The notes: generated by a model not told the origin, from the sequence alone. A stretch of 64,000 nt of DNA from Gracilibacillus boraciitolerans JCM 21714 (GCF_000521485.1 NZ_BAVS01000012.1:1-64000); one strand, 5' to 3'. Numbered from the stretch's first letter, positions 29,812-40,797 are shown. Numbers and translations are program-made.

Positions 29812-30199
29812 ATAACAACCTCCCCAAAAAGTGAGACTATCTTCACCATAAATACTTTCTTGTTATGATAGGTAAAGCAGAAGTCTTCACACAGATAGTT
29901 ACCCTGTGACAATAACTATATATGTGTGTAGAATAAGATATCTGGTATTAATCTTAGCTATATATAAATGTATGTGGAAAAGTAGCAAAAAATGAATTGA
30001 ATTAAATATTGTACAAGTTATAAGATATGTTAAGAGCGTAATCATTACTTTTATTTTTATCGATTCATCATATTATTTAAATTCTGTTATTCATCATTTG
30101 ATTGCTTCACAAAATCGTATGCGTCCGATATAATATTTTAAGATACGTATACAATGAGGAACTTTAAGATAAAATATCATTTCATAGGGAGGAATCGCA
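29812..30199. other. Divergent intergenic region upstream of prkA
   Basis: About 390 bp. A TATAAT at 30129-30134, with TTCACA 17 bases before it, could be the promoter of the small plus-strand gene at 30200. No sigma-E promoter for prkA could be assigned with confidence. Otherwise AT-rich and featureless. Confidence 0.45.
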
Positions 30200-30280
30200 T
30201 TGGGTCTTGCATTAGTCATCGGTGTCTCTGTGACATTCATAGCTGCTATTTTTGCAGCTGGATATGAAGCAAAACAATAA
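30200..30280 (+). CDS. 26-residue membrane miniprotein, unknown
   Basis: Short open frame MGLALVIGVSVTFIAAIFAA then GYEAKQ: one hydrophobic helix of about 20 residues with a short polar C-terminus. Evidence that it is real: AGGGAGG seven to eight bases before the TTG start, a possible upstream promoter (TTCACA-17-TATAAT at 30106-30134), and a strong terminator 28 bases after the stop. It is a self-contained transcription unit. I do not recognise a family; such single-helix proteins may be regulators of membrane complexes, or type I toxins, but nothing here distinguishes these. Confidence 0.65.
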   Translation: MGLALVIGVSVTFIAAIFAAGYEAKQ

Positions 30281-30307
30281 TTGAATAATTAGTATAACAG
30301 AAAAAAC

Positions 30308-30344
30308 GGGCTTGCTTCTTTTTTAAAGAGCAAGCCCATTTTTT
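30308..30344. terminator. Bidirectional terminator between the miniprotein and neopullulanase
   Basis: Inverted repeat GGGCTTGCT / AGCAAGCCC flanked by A and T runs on both sides, serving both converging units. Confidence 0.88.
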
Positions 30345-30372
30345 ATTGTATACATGATCTGTTCGACCTCTT

Positions 30373-32132
<1,760 letters not shown>

Positions 32133-32163
32133 TAAATACCTCCAAATAAATATATAATTGAAC

Positions 32164-32173
32164 AAACGATTGC
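32164..32173 (-). promoter_or_regulatory. Operator-like decamer upstream of neopullulanase
   Basis: On the minus strand GCAATCGTTT, identical to the decamer at 32389-32398 before malE and in the same orientation relative to its gene. A probable binding site for the LacI-family regulator encoded at 36209. Confidence 0.55.
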
Positions 32174-32276
32174 ACTTTTAAAACTTGAATAAGTAAAATA
32201 ATCAGACATTAACAAGATTTTAGACAATTGTTCATTACTAGAATTAATTGCAATTATATCAGAATAACCACGTATT

Positions 32277-32290
32277 TGTAAGCGTTAACC
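32277..32290. promoter_or_regulatory. Catabolite-responsive element (cre)-like site
   Basis: TGTAAGCGTTAACC matches the CcpA consensus TGNAANCGNWNNCW at all but the last position. It lies mid-way in the divergent neopullulanase-malE region. Confidence 0.65.
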
Positions 32291-32343
32291 ATCTATTTAT
32301 ACTTATTACATTAAAGTTTATTTAAAAAATAAAAATTTAAAGG

Positions 32344-32372
32344 TTGTCAAAACAATATCGCCTATGTATAAT
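32344..32372 (+). promoter_or_regulatory. Sigma-A promoter of malE
   Basis: TTGTCA (32344-32349), 17-base spacer, TATAAT (32367-32372). Near-consensus hexamers and ideal spacing, about 75 bases before the malE start. Confidence 0.85.
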
Positions 32373-32387
32373 AAAAATCAAGATATG

Positions 32388-32401
32388 CGCAATCGTTTTC
32401 A
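32388..32401 (+). promoter_or_regulatory. cre-like / MalR operator site in the malE initial transcribed region
   Basis: CGCAATCGTTTTCA fits the cre consensus except at the first base and contains the decamer GCAATCGTTT shared with the neopullulanase leader. Its place just after the expected transcription start suits roadblock or operator repression. Confidence 0.6.
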
Positions 32402-32445
32402 CAAGCATATCAAATATATATAAATTTTATTGGGAGGTTCATTAG

Positions 32446-33768
32446 ATGAAAAAATGGTTAATCAGTTTATTAGCAGTTTTACTTATTATCGGATTACTAA
32501 CAGCATGCGGTCCAGACGAAGCAAATGAAAGTACAGAAGAAACGGATACGCAACCGGAAGAACAGGAGACTGAAGGAAGAACAGAGGAAGAGACTTCCAT
32601 GCCTGAAAAGCCAGAAAAACTAACAGTCTGGGTAAATGCGGAAGAAAAGCAAGAAGATGCAGTTAATCAAATTGCTGCTAAATATACAGAGGAAACCGGG
32701 ATAGAAATCGAAGCAGTTCCAATTGATATGTTAGAACAAGTGGAAAAATTAGATGTAGAAGGTCCTGCAGGAAATGGTCCAGACATTATTTTCCAACCAC
32801 ACGACAGAATTGGTGATCTTGTATTACGTGGTTTAATTGATCCCATAGACTTAGGAGATAGTAAAGGCGACTTTACAGAAGCAGCTATAAACGCCGTAAC
32901 TAACGAAGGGGGGGAAACATGGGGGGGTTATCCAGCAGTGACAGAAACATATGCATTATTTTACAATAAGTCACTAGTAGCCGAAGCTCCAGCAACAATG
33001 GAAGACTTAATGGCTATTGCTGAAGAACAAACAAATGCAGCAAATGATGAATATGGATTTTTAATGGAAGCAGCTAATTTTTATTTCACCTATCCATTTT
33101 TCTCAGGTAATGGTGCCTATGTATTCGCTGAAGAAAACGGCAGCTATGACATTACAGATATAGGATTAAACAATGAAGGTGCTGTAGAAGGCGGAAAACT
33201 TATTCAATCATGGTTTGAAAATGGCTATATTCCTCAAGATCTGACACCAGATATTATGAATGGTCTATTTAAAGAAGGAAAAGTAGCAACTGTTATTAAC
33301 GGGCCTTGGATGGTTCGTGAATACCAAGAAGCACTTGGCGATGATTTACAGGCAGCTATTTTACCGAAACTTGACAATGGAGAAAATCCTAAATCTTTTG
33401 TAGGGGGGGTTAAGGCTTACTTGCTTTCTTACTACTCCGAAAACAAAGAATGGGCTAACGATTTTATGGCGTATGTAACAAACTCAGAAAATGCCATGCT
33501 TTATTATGATGTAGCAGGTGAAATGCCAGCACGTGTAGATTCTATCGACGACCCTGCAATTGCTGATGATCCAATTTACTCTGCATTTGCTGAACAAGCA
33601 ACATACGGCGAACCAATGCCAGGTGTTCCAGCTATGCAACAAGTTTGGGATCCAATTAATAATGGGCTATCCTTTATTTCAAAAGGAGAACCAGTTGAAG
33701 CAGTTTTAGATGAAGCAGTACAAACAATTAAAGATAATATCGCCGCATCTGGGGGGGCAACACAATAA
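32446..33768 (+). CDS. malE: Maltodextrin ABC transporter substrate-binding lipoprotein
   Basis: Extracellular solute-binding protein (family 1), lipid-anchored: the signal peptide ends in LLTACGP with Cys21, followed by a Glu/Thr-rich linker, then KLTVWVNAEEKQEDAVNQIA and the usual maltose-binding core. 440 residues. It works with MalF and MalG downstream; the cognate ATPase is not in the window, so a shared MsmX-type ATPase is likely. Four G runs of seven (32908-32914, 32921-32927, 33403-33409, 33751-33757) all keep frame; in three of them relatives have one glycine where this has two (EGGETWGGYP, FVGGVKAY). It starts at ATG after GGGAGG. Confidence 0.93.
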   Translation: MKKWLISLLAVLLIIGLLTACGPDEANESTEETDTQPEEQETEGRTEEETSMPEKPEKLTVWVNAEEKQEDAVNQIAAKYTEETGIEIEAVPIDMLEQVEKLDVEGPAGNGPDIIFQPHDRIGDLVLRGLIDPIDLGDSKGDFTEAAINAVTNEGGETWGGYPAVTETYALFYNKSLVAEAPATMEDLMAIAEEQTNAANDEYGFLMEAANFYFTYPFFSGNGAYVFAEENGSYDITDIGLNNEGAVEGGKLIQSWFENGYIPQDLTPDIMNGLFKEGKVATVINGPWMVREYQEALGDDLQAAILPKLDNGENPKSFVGGVKAYLLSYYSENKEWANDFMAYVTNSENAMLYYDVAGEMPARVDSIDDPAIADDPIYSAFAEQATYGEPMPGVPAMQQVWDPINNGLSFISKGEPVEAVLDEAVQTIKDNIAASGGATQ

Positions 33769-33801
33769 TACTGACCTATAATCAGAGAAGGAAGAAAGAT
33801 G

Positions 33802-33836
33802 ATATATGGGGGGGAGCAGATTGCTTCCTATATATT
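33802..33836 (+). other. Stem-loop between malE and malF
   Basis: ATATAT, a G run, then AGCA pairs with TGCTTCCTATATAT across a GAT loop. With four G the stem is a continuous 14-bp helix including two G-U pairs; the sequence has seven G (33808-33814), leaving three unpaired. Such stem-loops commonly lie between binding-protein and permease genes and protect the upstream mRNA, giving higher malE levels. Confidence 0.7.
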
Positions 33837-33862
33837 ATTTTCTATCTAAGGAGGGACAATTG

Positions 33863-35166
33863 GTGCCAACTCAACACACTGAAAAAAAATTTGATATGAC
33901 ACAGCCACGAAACATCGCAACTATTTTATCGATTATTCCTGGGTTAGGGCAACTATATAATAGAAGAATAGTAAAAGGACTGTTATTTTTCATTGTCTCG
34001 ATAGCTTTTTTAATTGTATTTTGGGACTTTCTTGATATAGGTATTTGGGGGGCCTTTTTACTTTAGGTACGATCCCGAGAGAACATCACTCGATCCAACT
34101 TTTAATTCAAGGACTTATATCATTGATCGTATTAGCATTTGGATTATCTATTTACGCATATAACTTTTTAGATGCCAGAAAAGATGCAATTGCTAAAGAA
34201 AAAGGTAAAGTAAATCCTACATTATTACAAGGAGTAAGAGATTTTTACAATAATGGTTTCCCATATTTCATGATTTTACCTGGGCTTATGATGCTTTTAT
34301 TTATTGTCGTATTACCACTAGTGTTTATGGTCGGATTAGCATTTACAGATTACAACCAATACAATGCCCCCCCCTCGTAACTTATTAAGCTGGGTCGGCT
34401 TTCAAAACTTTATTGATTTAGTACAAATTGATATTTGGAAAGATACTTTCTTCAATGTATTCGTATGGACAATTGTGTGGACAGTTGTCGCTACCACACT
34501 CCAAATCGTACTTGGGTTATTCTTAGCGCTACTTGTTAACGATAAACGAATTAAGTTCAAACGCGCCATCCGGACTGTTTTGATTTTACCATGGGCAGTA
34601 CCAGCATTCGTATCGATTTTGATTTTTTCTGCGTTATTTAACCCGACTTTTGGTGCTGTTAACCGTGATATTTTAAGTCAATTTAACCTGATGATACCAT
34701 GGTTATCTGATCCATTTTGGGCTAAAGTAGCGCTAATCATGATCCAAACATGGTTAGGCTTTCCATTTGTTTTTGCACTTTTTACAGGGGGGGTACTACA
34801 AAGCGTTCCAGCTGATATGTATGAAGCTGCAGATGTTGATGGTGGTTCAAGGTGGCAAAAGCTGAAATTTATTACATTGCCACACATTCTGTTTGCAACT
34901 GCGCCACTGTTAATTATGCAATATGCTCAGAACTTTAATAACTTTAATATTATTTACCTGTTTAACGAGGGGGGTTACCTGCTGTTCGCGGACAAAATGC
35001 CGGCGGAACAGACATTCTAATTTCATGGGTTTATAAATTAACCTTTGAAACAAATCAGTACAATATGGCCGCTGCAATTACGATTATTATGGGTATTATT
35101 GTTATGGGATTTGCCTTCTATCAATTCCGAAAAACCGCATCATTTAAAGAGGAGGGACGTTACTAA
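33863..35166 (+). CDS. malF: Maltodextrin ABC transporter permease MalF (frame broken three times as read)
   Basis: Membrane subunit of the maltodextrin importer. The start is GTG at 33863 after AAGGAGGG. The N-terminal extra segment (LSIIPGLGQLYNRRIVKGLL) is typical of Bacillus MdxF. The frame is lost at three G/C runs: 34047-34052 (six; four gives GIWGLFTLGTIPRE), 34367-34374 (eight; seven gives NAPPRNLLSWVGF, four gives NAPRNLL) and 34969-34974 (six; four gives NEGLPAVRGQNAGGTDILIS). An in-frame G7 at 34787-34793 gives FTGGVLQ for FTGVLQ. The EAA loop (EAADVDGGSRWQKLKFITLP) contacts the ATPase. The stop overlaps the malG start by one base. Six to eight membrane segments. Confidence 0.9.
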
Positions 35167-36017
35167 TGGCGATGACAAGAAAAACAAAATCAAAAATAGA
35201 AGTAGCGTTTATATATTTATTCTTCGTACTCATGTTTATTGTGATTGGTTATCCTCTAATGTGGGCTGTAATGATGAGTATCAATCCAGGTACAAATATG
35301 TTAGTAACGGATTTATTTCCAGATAAACCAACATTAGAACATTATATTTGGTTATTTACCAGTCCTGCAAGTGATTATCTAATCTGGTATAAAAACAGTT
35401 TAATCATCGCCGTTCTCAATTCTATTGGCTCTGTGGTTCTTACTTCACTAATTGCTTATGCATTTTCCCGTTACAAGTTTGTCGGAAGAAAATACGGTTT
35501 ATATTTATTCTTATTATTACAAATGTTCCCAGCATTAATGGGGGGGATGGTCGCTTTATATATTTTGTTAACAACCATTGGATTAGTCGATTCCATTTGG
35601 GGACTGTTACTCATTTATTTAGGTGGTCAGATTCCTTTTAACGCTTGGTTAGTAAAAGGTTATTATGACACGATTCCAAGAGAACTAGATGAAGCAGCTA
35701 AGATTGATGGTGCTGGCCACTTACGTATTTTCTGGACGATTATGTTACCTTTAGCTAAACCAATTTTAGCAGTTGTTGCTCTGTTTAATTTTATGGCACC
35801 TTTTATGGATTTCTTATTACCACAAATTGTTTTAACAGATCCAAATAACTATACCCTGGCTCTTGGATTATACAATTTTATCAACGATCAGTTCTCCACT
35901 AACTTTACTCGTTTCGCAGCAGGATCTATTTTAATTGCGATTCCTATTGCGTTAGTATTCCTATTACTTCAGCGATACCTTATTGGTGGACTTACAGCTG
36001 GTGCAACAAAAGGATAA
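35166..36017 (+). CDS. malG: Maltodextrin ABC transporter permease MalG
   Basis: 283-residue membrane subunit with six membrane segments and the EAA motif ELDEAAKIDGAGHLRIFWTI. The C-terminus LIGGLTAGATKG is typical of MalG. The ATG overlaps the malF stop; GGAGGG lies inside the malF end, so translation is coupled. A G7 run (35540-35546) gives ALMGGMVALY where relatives have one residue fewer. The frame is intact. A terminator follows, so malEFG is one operon with the regulator in a separate unit. Confidence 0.95.
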   Translation: MAMTRKTKSKIEVAFIYLFFVLMFIVIGYPLMWAVMMSINPGTNMLVTDLFPDKPTLEHYIWLFTSPASDYLIWYKNSLIIAVLNSIGSVVLTSLIAYAFSRYKFVGRKYGLYLFLLLQMFPALMGGMVALYILLTTIGLVDSIWGLLLIYLGGQIPFNAWLVKGYYDTIPRELDEAAKIDGAGHLRIFWTIMLPLAKPILAVVALFNFMAPFMDFLLPQIVLTDPNNYTLALGLYNFINDQFSTNFTRFAAGSILIAIPIALVFLLLQRYLIGGLTAGATKG

Positions 36018-36034
36018 TATTAAATACGAAGACA

Positions 36035-36079
36035 GACGAGAAGATGGTTTGTTTCACTCGCTATTTTCTCGTCTCTTTT
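36035..36079 (+). terminator. Intrinsic terminator of malEFG
   Basis: Inverted repeat GACGAGAA / TTCTCGTC followed by TCTTTTT, 20 bases after malG. Confidence 0.8.
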
Positions 36080-36208
36080 TATCAATCAAGTTATAAATAA
36101 GCGAATATTTAATAATCTATGTTTTCATTTAAAGATCGATCACATATAATAGATATACAATACATTTCAGACATCAAAGAATTTCAGATTAACAAAGGAT
36201 GAAACTAT

Positions 36209-37234
36209 ATGGCAGTTACAATAAAAGACGTAGCAAAAATAGCAGGAGTAGCGCCCTCCACTGTTTCCAGAGTGATTGCAGACAATCCAAGAATCAGTTT
36301 AGACACAAAAAAACGCGTAAGAAAAGCTATGAAGGACTTAGGGTATCATCCAAATATTAATGCGCGTAACTTAGCGGTACGCTCTTCTCAAGCTATTGGA
36401 GTTATTATGCCTTCCTCTGCAGATAAGGCATTACAGAATCCTTTTTTTCCTGAGGTACTAAGAGGCATCGGCTCTTTTGCACATGAGACCGAATACTCCT
36501 TATACGTCTCCACTGGAGGCAACGAAAAAGAAGTCTACGAAGAAGTGCAACGAATGGTTAATGGCAATCGTGTCGATGGTATCATTTTACTTTATTCACG
36601 TATTGCAGATCCCATTCAGAAGTTTTTATCTGACAAAAAGTTTCCTTTTGTAATTGTCGGAAAACCTTCTGAACAAGAGAGTGAAATTACCTATGTTGAC
36701 AATGATAACTTTAAGGCGAGTAAAGACTTGACAAATCATTTAATTGAGATCGGTCATCGCCACATCGCTTTTATTGGTGGTTCGACCGAATTAACAGTAA
36801 CCGTTGATCGTCTAAATGGTTATAAATCAGCTATTAAAGAGTCCGATTTACTATTACCAGAGGAATACATGATTCACACTGAATTTTTAAAATCTGGTGG
36901 ACGAGATGCGGTGGAGCAATTATTTACATTGGATCAGCCGCCCACAGGTTTAGTCGTCGCCGATGATTTAATGTCGTTAGGTGTCATTAATACATTAGAG
37001 GAAATTGGATTAAGTTGTCCTGATGATGTTTCTTTAACTTCTTTCAATAACTTATATCTTTCAGAGATCACCACCCCCCCTCCACTTACTACCGTAGATA
37101 TTCAGATTTATAACTTAGGAGTGCAATCTGCCAGATGTTTAATCGAAAAGGCAAAAAACAAAGACGAACCTGCAAAACGAATAATTATTCCGTACGATAT
37201 CAAATTCAGAAAATCGACTCGCTCTATACTATGA
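36209..37234 (+). CDS. LacI-family transcriptional regulator (MalR-like)
   Basis: 341-residue repressor. Residues 1-50 are the LacI helix-turn-helix (TIKDVAKIAGVAPSTVSRVI, then NARNLAVRSSQ hinge), followed by a periplasmic-binding-protein-like sensor domain that should bind maltose or maltodextrin. The position directly after malEFG and the shared decamer GCAATCGTTT before both malE and neopullulanase make it the likely regulator of this locus. A C7 run (37074-37080) gives TTPPPLTTVD where LacI proteins usually have PPLTTV, one proline too many. The frame is intact. Confidence 0.9.
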   Translation: MAVTIKDVAKIAGVAPSTVSRVIADNPRISLDTKKRVRKAMKDLGYHPNINARNLAVRSSQAIGVIMPSSADKALQNPFFPEVLRGIGSFAHETEYSLYVSTGGNEKEVYEEVQRMVNGNRVDGIILLYSRIADPIQKFLSDKKFPFVIVGKPSEQESEITYVDNDNFKASKDLTNHLIEIGHRHIAFIGGSTELTVTVDRLNGYKSAIKESDLLLPEEYMIHTEFLKSGGRDAVEQLFTLDQPPTGLVVADDLMSLGVINTLEEIGLSCPDDVSLTSFNNLYLSEITTPPPLTTVDIQIYNLGVQSARCLIEKAKNKDEPAKRIIIPYDIKFRKSTRSIL

Positions 37235-37332
37235 GTCACTCAAATAGTAAGCTAGTGATCTAGCCTGAGCAAGATATCCAAGTCCTGCTTTTTCTATTTT
37301 GTTATGGACATTTTTTACGATAATATCCTTTA

Positions 37333-37498
37333 TTTGTCCGTTAGATCGATTCTTACGGACAGTTTTCTTTACTTTTGCTTATCTTTGTCTATAAGTTTGA
37401 TTCTTACGGACAGTTTTCTCTTATTTCGCTCACTTTTGTCTATAAGATCAATTCTTACGGACAAAATTAATAAATATTTCATTAATTTGTCCGTAATA
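37333..37498. repeat. Array of palindromic repeats with exact 51-nt period (copy 2)
   Basis: The element TTTGTCCGT(T/A)AGATC..TTCTTACGGACAG starts at 37333, 37384, 37435 and, as a half unit, 37486: period exactly 51, as in the array at 4,905-5,118. The stems are better here (TGTCCGT..ACGGACA). A degenerate half unit lies at about 37,300. It occupies the 316-bp gap between the regulator and the UreD-like gene; the open plus-strand frame across it encodes only the repeat and has no ribosome site. Confidence 0.9.
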
Positions 37499-37550
37499 TT
37501 TTTTCACAAGAAAAAGCCACGAGTTAACCCAATGGCTTGTCTATGCATCT

Positions 37551-38309
37551 CTATACTCTCCATTTTCTCAATTCTGTTATTTTTTCATCGAAGAATGCTA
37601 ACACATCCTCCACTTCTTGCCTTAATAATGATAAATCTGTTGATAACCAACGGATTAGAATGCCTTTTCCATCGAGATCTGTCATGCCCGCCCGATGATG
37701 TTTCGCTTGTGATAGACGTTGTTGTATGTCCCATTCATCAAAAGGGGGGGGATTCGGTGAAATATACCATATGGAAGCCATATAAGAAAATTCTTCTGTT
37801 AAACCATGATTGGCAAGAATCGCTTTTTGTTGCGAAGAAAATTGCAATGGATCATAGGAAATACAATGTGATCCATCCCAAATCTCCATTAATGAGTGAT
37901 AGTGATAGTCTAAAGACTGATTCAATTGAACAATTTCAGCCCAAATAAATTCAGCATCACCATTTACATTCACTTTTATATGCTGGTTAATATGACTATG
38001 ATCAGGTGGCATCACTTCTCGTTTGTCAAACAACGCCAATGCCTCTTCTTCAATATTACACTGTAAGTATATCGACTGTTCCTTTGGTAAAGAATCTGTA
38101 AGAGGTTGATGTTTAATCATAATATTTGACGCCTTTTTTATTGTAAAATGGATATCAAGAGGTTCTTTAGCTTCATCCCATCCATTCATCATATATGTAG
38201 TAAAAATGCGATGTTTTTGATCCAATTTTTCAACATGGAGCGGGACATCCTTTTGATAATCCAACAGGTTAGCTTTTTGGAAACGTGCTTTTAATTGTTT
38301 TTTACTCAT
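37551..38309 (-). CDS. Divergent UreD/UreH-like urease accessory protein
   Basis: 252 residues from an ATG preceded by GGGAGG. Alignment by eye to UreD of Bacillus ureases: TTYMMNGWDEAKEPLDIHFT occupies the place of YVMNxSGGxxxGD, then ALALFDKREVMPPDHSHINQ for the beta-helix core, EEFSYMASIWYIS, and a C-terminus GILIRWLSTDL..ELRKWRV matching the usual RxLAxxT..RKY ending. The SGG-GD signature is absent. A G8 run (37744-37751) yields NPPPFDEW, one proline more than five bases would. It follows the UreF-like gene by 24 bases. No ureABC, ureE or ureG is in the window. Function could be nickel chaperoning for a distant urease or something new. Confidence 0.7.
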   Translation of the reverse strand: MSKKQLKARFQKANLLDYQKDVPLHVEKLDQKHRIFTTYMMNGWDEAKEPLDIHFTIKKASNIMIKHQPLTDSLPKEQSIYLQCNIEEEALALFDKREVMPPDHSHINQHIKVNVNGDAEFIWAEIVQLNQSLDYHYHSLMEIWDGSHCISYDPLQFSSQQKAILANHGLTEEFSYMASIWYISPNPPPFDEWDIQQRLSQAKHHRAGMTDLDGKGILIRWLSTDLSLLRQEVEDVLAFFDEKITELRKWRV

Positions 38310-38334
38310 ATGAACCTCCCTTATGCAGATCATT

Positions 38335-39033
38335 CTAAGATATAAATAGTTTTGATAAGAGATATTTATGTTGCATTGCAGAAATCTCTAAGCCTATTGC
38401 ATTATTTTTCATATCATTAAACGATAAACTCATCGCTATCTCAGTGGCCTGGTATACTTTTTCTAATGCTGCTAACGTCACTTGTTCTGCGTCTTTTGGC
38501 GCTAAAGGTATCGCTCTGACAGCATGCTGAATAAGATTGGTTAGCGAAAAATATAAGTAGGTTTGAATTGTAGAATACAAATCAAAGCCTTGATCAAAAG
38601 CATAAAGACTATAGACGACCACATAATGATTTAGTGCTGGAGCATCTTTTATTTCCTCTTGCCACTTCTCTATTAAGTCAGATGTGTGGATGGATGAAAT
38701 TCTATCTAAAAAACGATTACCAGCTTGACGGCTTGTTTTCTTTAATTCCAGGACATTTTTCCTAGCATTATAAATCTCCGCTAAATAGACAACTTGTTCC
38801 CAATCCTTCTTCTTTAATTGGCGAAAGATTTCTTTAATAATAATCGCATCATTATATACAAGATAATTGCTAATATAGCTAAGACAGAATGAGGCTAAAT
38901 CTTCTTTCGTATTAATTTGTTTGGATCGGATATACATTTCCATCCCAATAGCATGGGCTACCTGACTCTTCAAAAAAGACGAATGATGTATATGAACTAA
39001 TTGTAATAATTTCATAGAATCTGTCGTACTCAT
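38335..39033 (-). CDS. Divergent UreF-like urease accessory protein
   Basis: 232-residue, mostly helical protein from an ATG preceded by GGAGGG. The C-terminal half matches UreF well: SLTNLIQHAVRAIPLAPKDA (usual SLVQNAVRAIPLGQ) and IGLEISAMQHKYLLSKLFIS (usual GLEIAxMxHExxxxRLF). The N-terminal signature D-S-x-F-P-x-G-x-F-x-H-S-x-G-L-E is degenerate: HIHHSSFLKSQVAHAIGMEM. UreF normally forms a complex with UreD and UreG to load nickel into urease. Here it is paired only with a UreD-like gene. Family assignment is fairly sure, function is not. Confidence 0.78.
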   Translation of the reverse strand: MSTTDSMKLLQLVHIHHSSFLKSQVAHAIGMEMYIRSKQINTKEDLASFCLSYISNYLVYNDAIIIKEIFRQLKKKDWEQVVYLAEIYNARKNVLELKKTSRQAGNRFLDRISSIHTSDLIEKWQEEIKDAPALNHYVVVYSLYAFDQGFDLYSTIQTYLYFSLTNLIQHAVRAIPLAPKDAEQVTLAALEKVYQATEIAMSLSFNDMKNNAIGLEISAMQHKYLLSKLFIS

Positions 39034-39273
39034 CCAATCCCTCCATTTATGTATTATTATATCATAGCAATCATCGCTAGATTTATGATAACTTTAGATG
39101 GGTTTGTTGCTATTTAGGCAACAAACTAATCGAGTTAATATAACATTCATCAAAAATGGATTAACATCAATCATATTATCTATAAATGCAGAATTTATAT
39201 TGATTCTTTTTACCTATTTATATATACTAAAAGGAATGAATTATTATTTTGCATAGAAGAAGGAGTTAACATA

Positions 39274-40749
39274 ATGGATATTATCCAGTCAATGCACTAT
39301 CAGGTTTTGCAGAAAAAGAATACCTTAATGTTTGTCGTCATGGTTATTACATTGTTAGTGGGATTTGCACGTGCAATGATTACTAACGAAGCATTAACAG
39401 CGACAGTCTATGGTTCTGAATTAATCATAACCATTATTTTTTATTTTATTTTACAGAAAGTAATTAAAAAACCAGTTGTATTACCGTATTTATTCGTCAT
39501 TACTTTTTACCTTTCTAATTTTTTATTTATCTTAGTGAGTGATGCTAGTCCAGCAATATTTCTAATTGTCATTTTCTTAAGCTTATTTTCCGCCATTCAA
39601 ATGGATCGAAAGGTATTTTATTTAGGTTTTATACTAGGAATATTGGTTATCCTTTATAATTTTAATCAAATGGATCAAACCGATGAAGTGATGATGCAGT
39701 TATTTCAATATTCTCTTCTCATCTGTTTATTAACTGTTGTCGTATTTCATTTTATGATCAAAATGGCTAAAGAACAAATGACACAGTTAGGAGATGTACT
39801 TCAATCATCTGAAAGAGATAGCGATCGTAAACAACAACAAAAAGAAGGCGCAGAAAAATCCATTACGAATATTCTTCACAAGATTTCAAAAGTTAATGAG
39901 AAGTTGCAGGACAACGTGCAAACACAGGACGACCTAAGTCATACCATTCATGAAATATCTCAAGCCAGTCAGTCACAGGCAGAGCAAATATCAGATATAT
40001 CAAATGCAACAAATGATACGAGACAAAGTACTGATGTTGTTCAAAAAACTTCAGAACAATTATATGAAGATTCGAAGCGAGCAAGTGAGCTTTCATTGTC
40101 TGGAAAAGAAAAAATGGATACATTAAATGAAAATAATACTATTCTTGAAAAAACGATAGGTGACTTAAGTAGGACATTTGTGGAATTAACGGATAAAATT
40201 AAAGAAACAAATACATTTGCTTCCAATATCAAAGAAATTACTGAACAGACAAATTTGCTCGCTTTAAATGCCTCCATCGAAGCAGCGCGTGCTGGCGAAG
40301 CTGGTAAAGGCTTTGCGGTAGTAGCGGACGAAATAAGAAAGTTAGCAGACTTAACAGGTGAAACTACTGAAAAAATCACTAGCAACCTTGCTGCTTTAAA
40401 TGATACCAACGATTCGGCTGTTGCACAGATGGATAAAAGCATGCAGAACTTCGTTATAGGTATGCAATCTTCTGATGAAGTAACCGGATATTTTGAAGAG
40501 CTAACTACTACTATTGGAACATTGAATGATGCTTTACTTAACTTCTCTGAGTTAGCCAAAGATGTTCAAGGTCAATCAAATGGTGTAGAAGCTTCAACCA
40601 ATGATTTGGCAGCTATTATTGAACAAGCTTCTGCAAGTCTTCAGGAAATGAGTGCTACTGTAAATACTTTAACCGAAAGCAATCAAGAGCTAGCATCCCT
40701 GTTAGATCAAGCAGTAGATGATACAGAAGAACTTAAAAAACAATTTTAA
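39274..40749 (+). CDS. Methyl-accepting chemotaxis protein with a six-helix membrane sensor
   Basis: 491 residues. The N-terminal 165 residues hold about six membrane segments without an obvious extracellular domain. No HAMP domain is evident. A cytoplasmic signalling coiled coil follows, with the conserved tip [20 protein letters not shown] and [20 protein letters not shown]. The membrane architecture suggests sensing within the bilayer or of membrane state. AAGGAG lies nine bases before the ATG. It is monocistronic with its own terminator. The frame is intact. The ligand cannot be told. Confidence 0.9.
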   Translation: MDIIQSMHYQVLQKKNTLMFVVMVITLLVGFARAMITNEALTATVYGSELIITIIFYFILQKVIKKPVVLPYLFVITFYLSNFLFILVSDASPAIFLIVIFLSLFSAIQMDRKVFYLGFILGILVILYNFNQMDQTDEVMMQLFQYSLLICLLTVVVFHFMIKMAKEQMTQLGDVLQSSERDSDRKQQQKEGAEKSITNILHKISKVNEKLQDNVQTQDDLSHTIHEISQASQSQAEQISDISNATNDTRQSTDVVQKTSEQLYEDSKRASELSLSGKEKMDTLNENNTILEKTIGDLSRTFVELTDKIKETNTFASNIKEITEQTNLLALNASIEAARAGEAGKGFAVVADEIRKLADLTGETTEKITSNLAALNDTNDSAVAQMDKSMQNFVIGMQSSDEVTGYFEELTTTIGTLNDALLNFSELAKDVQGQSNGVEASTNDLAAIIEQASASLQEMSATVNTLTESNQELASLLDQAVDDTEELKKQF

Positions 40750-40761
40750 ACAAAGCAACGA

Positions 40762-40797
40762 AAAGGGACTCATATGTAAAAATGGAGTCCCTTTTTT
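40762..40797. terminator. Terminator between the chemoreceptor and heme O synthase
   Basis: Inverted repeat AAAGGGACT / AGTCCCTTT with a T run on the plus strand; also 3' of the convergent heme O synthase gene. Confidence 0.85.

Noticed and set aside
34047-34974. Programmed ribosomal frameshifting in malF
   Set aside because: Three breaks in one permease gene, each in a different run and mostly +2, with no slippery heptamer and downstream structure; the same lesions occur all over the window.
37304-37948. 214-codon plus-strand frame over the second repeat array and the UreD-like gene
   Set aside because: It consists of repeat sequence followed by the antisense of the UreD-like gene and has no ribosome site.
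40041-40559. Long antisense frame inside the chemoreceptor gene
   Set aside because: Shadow of the repetitive coiled-coil coding strand; no ribosome site.
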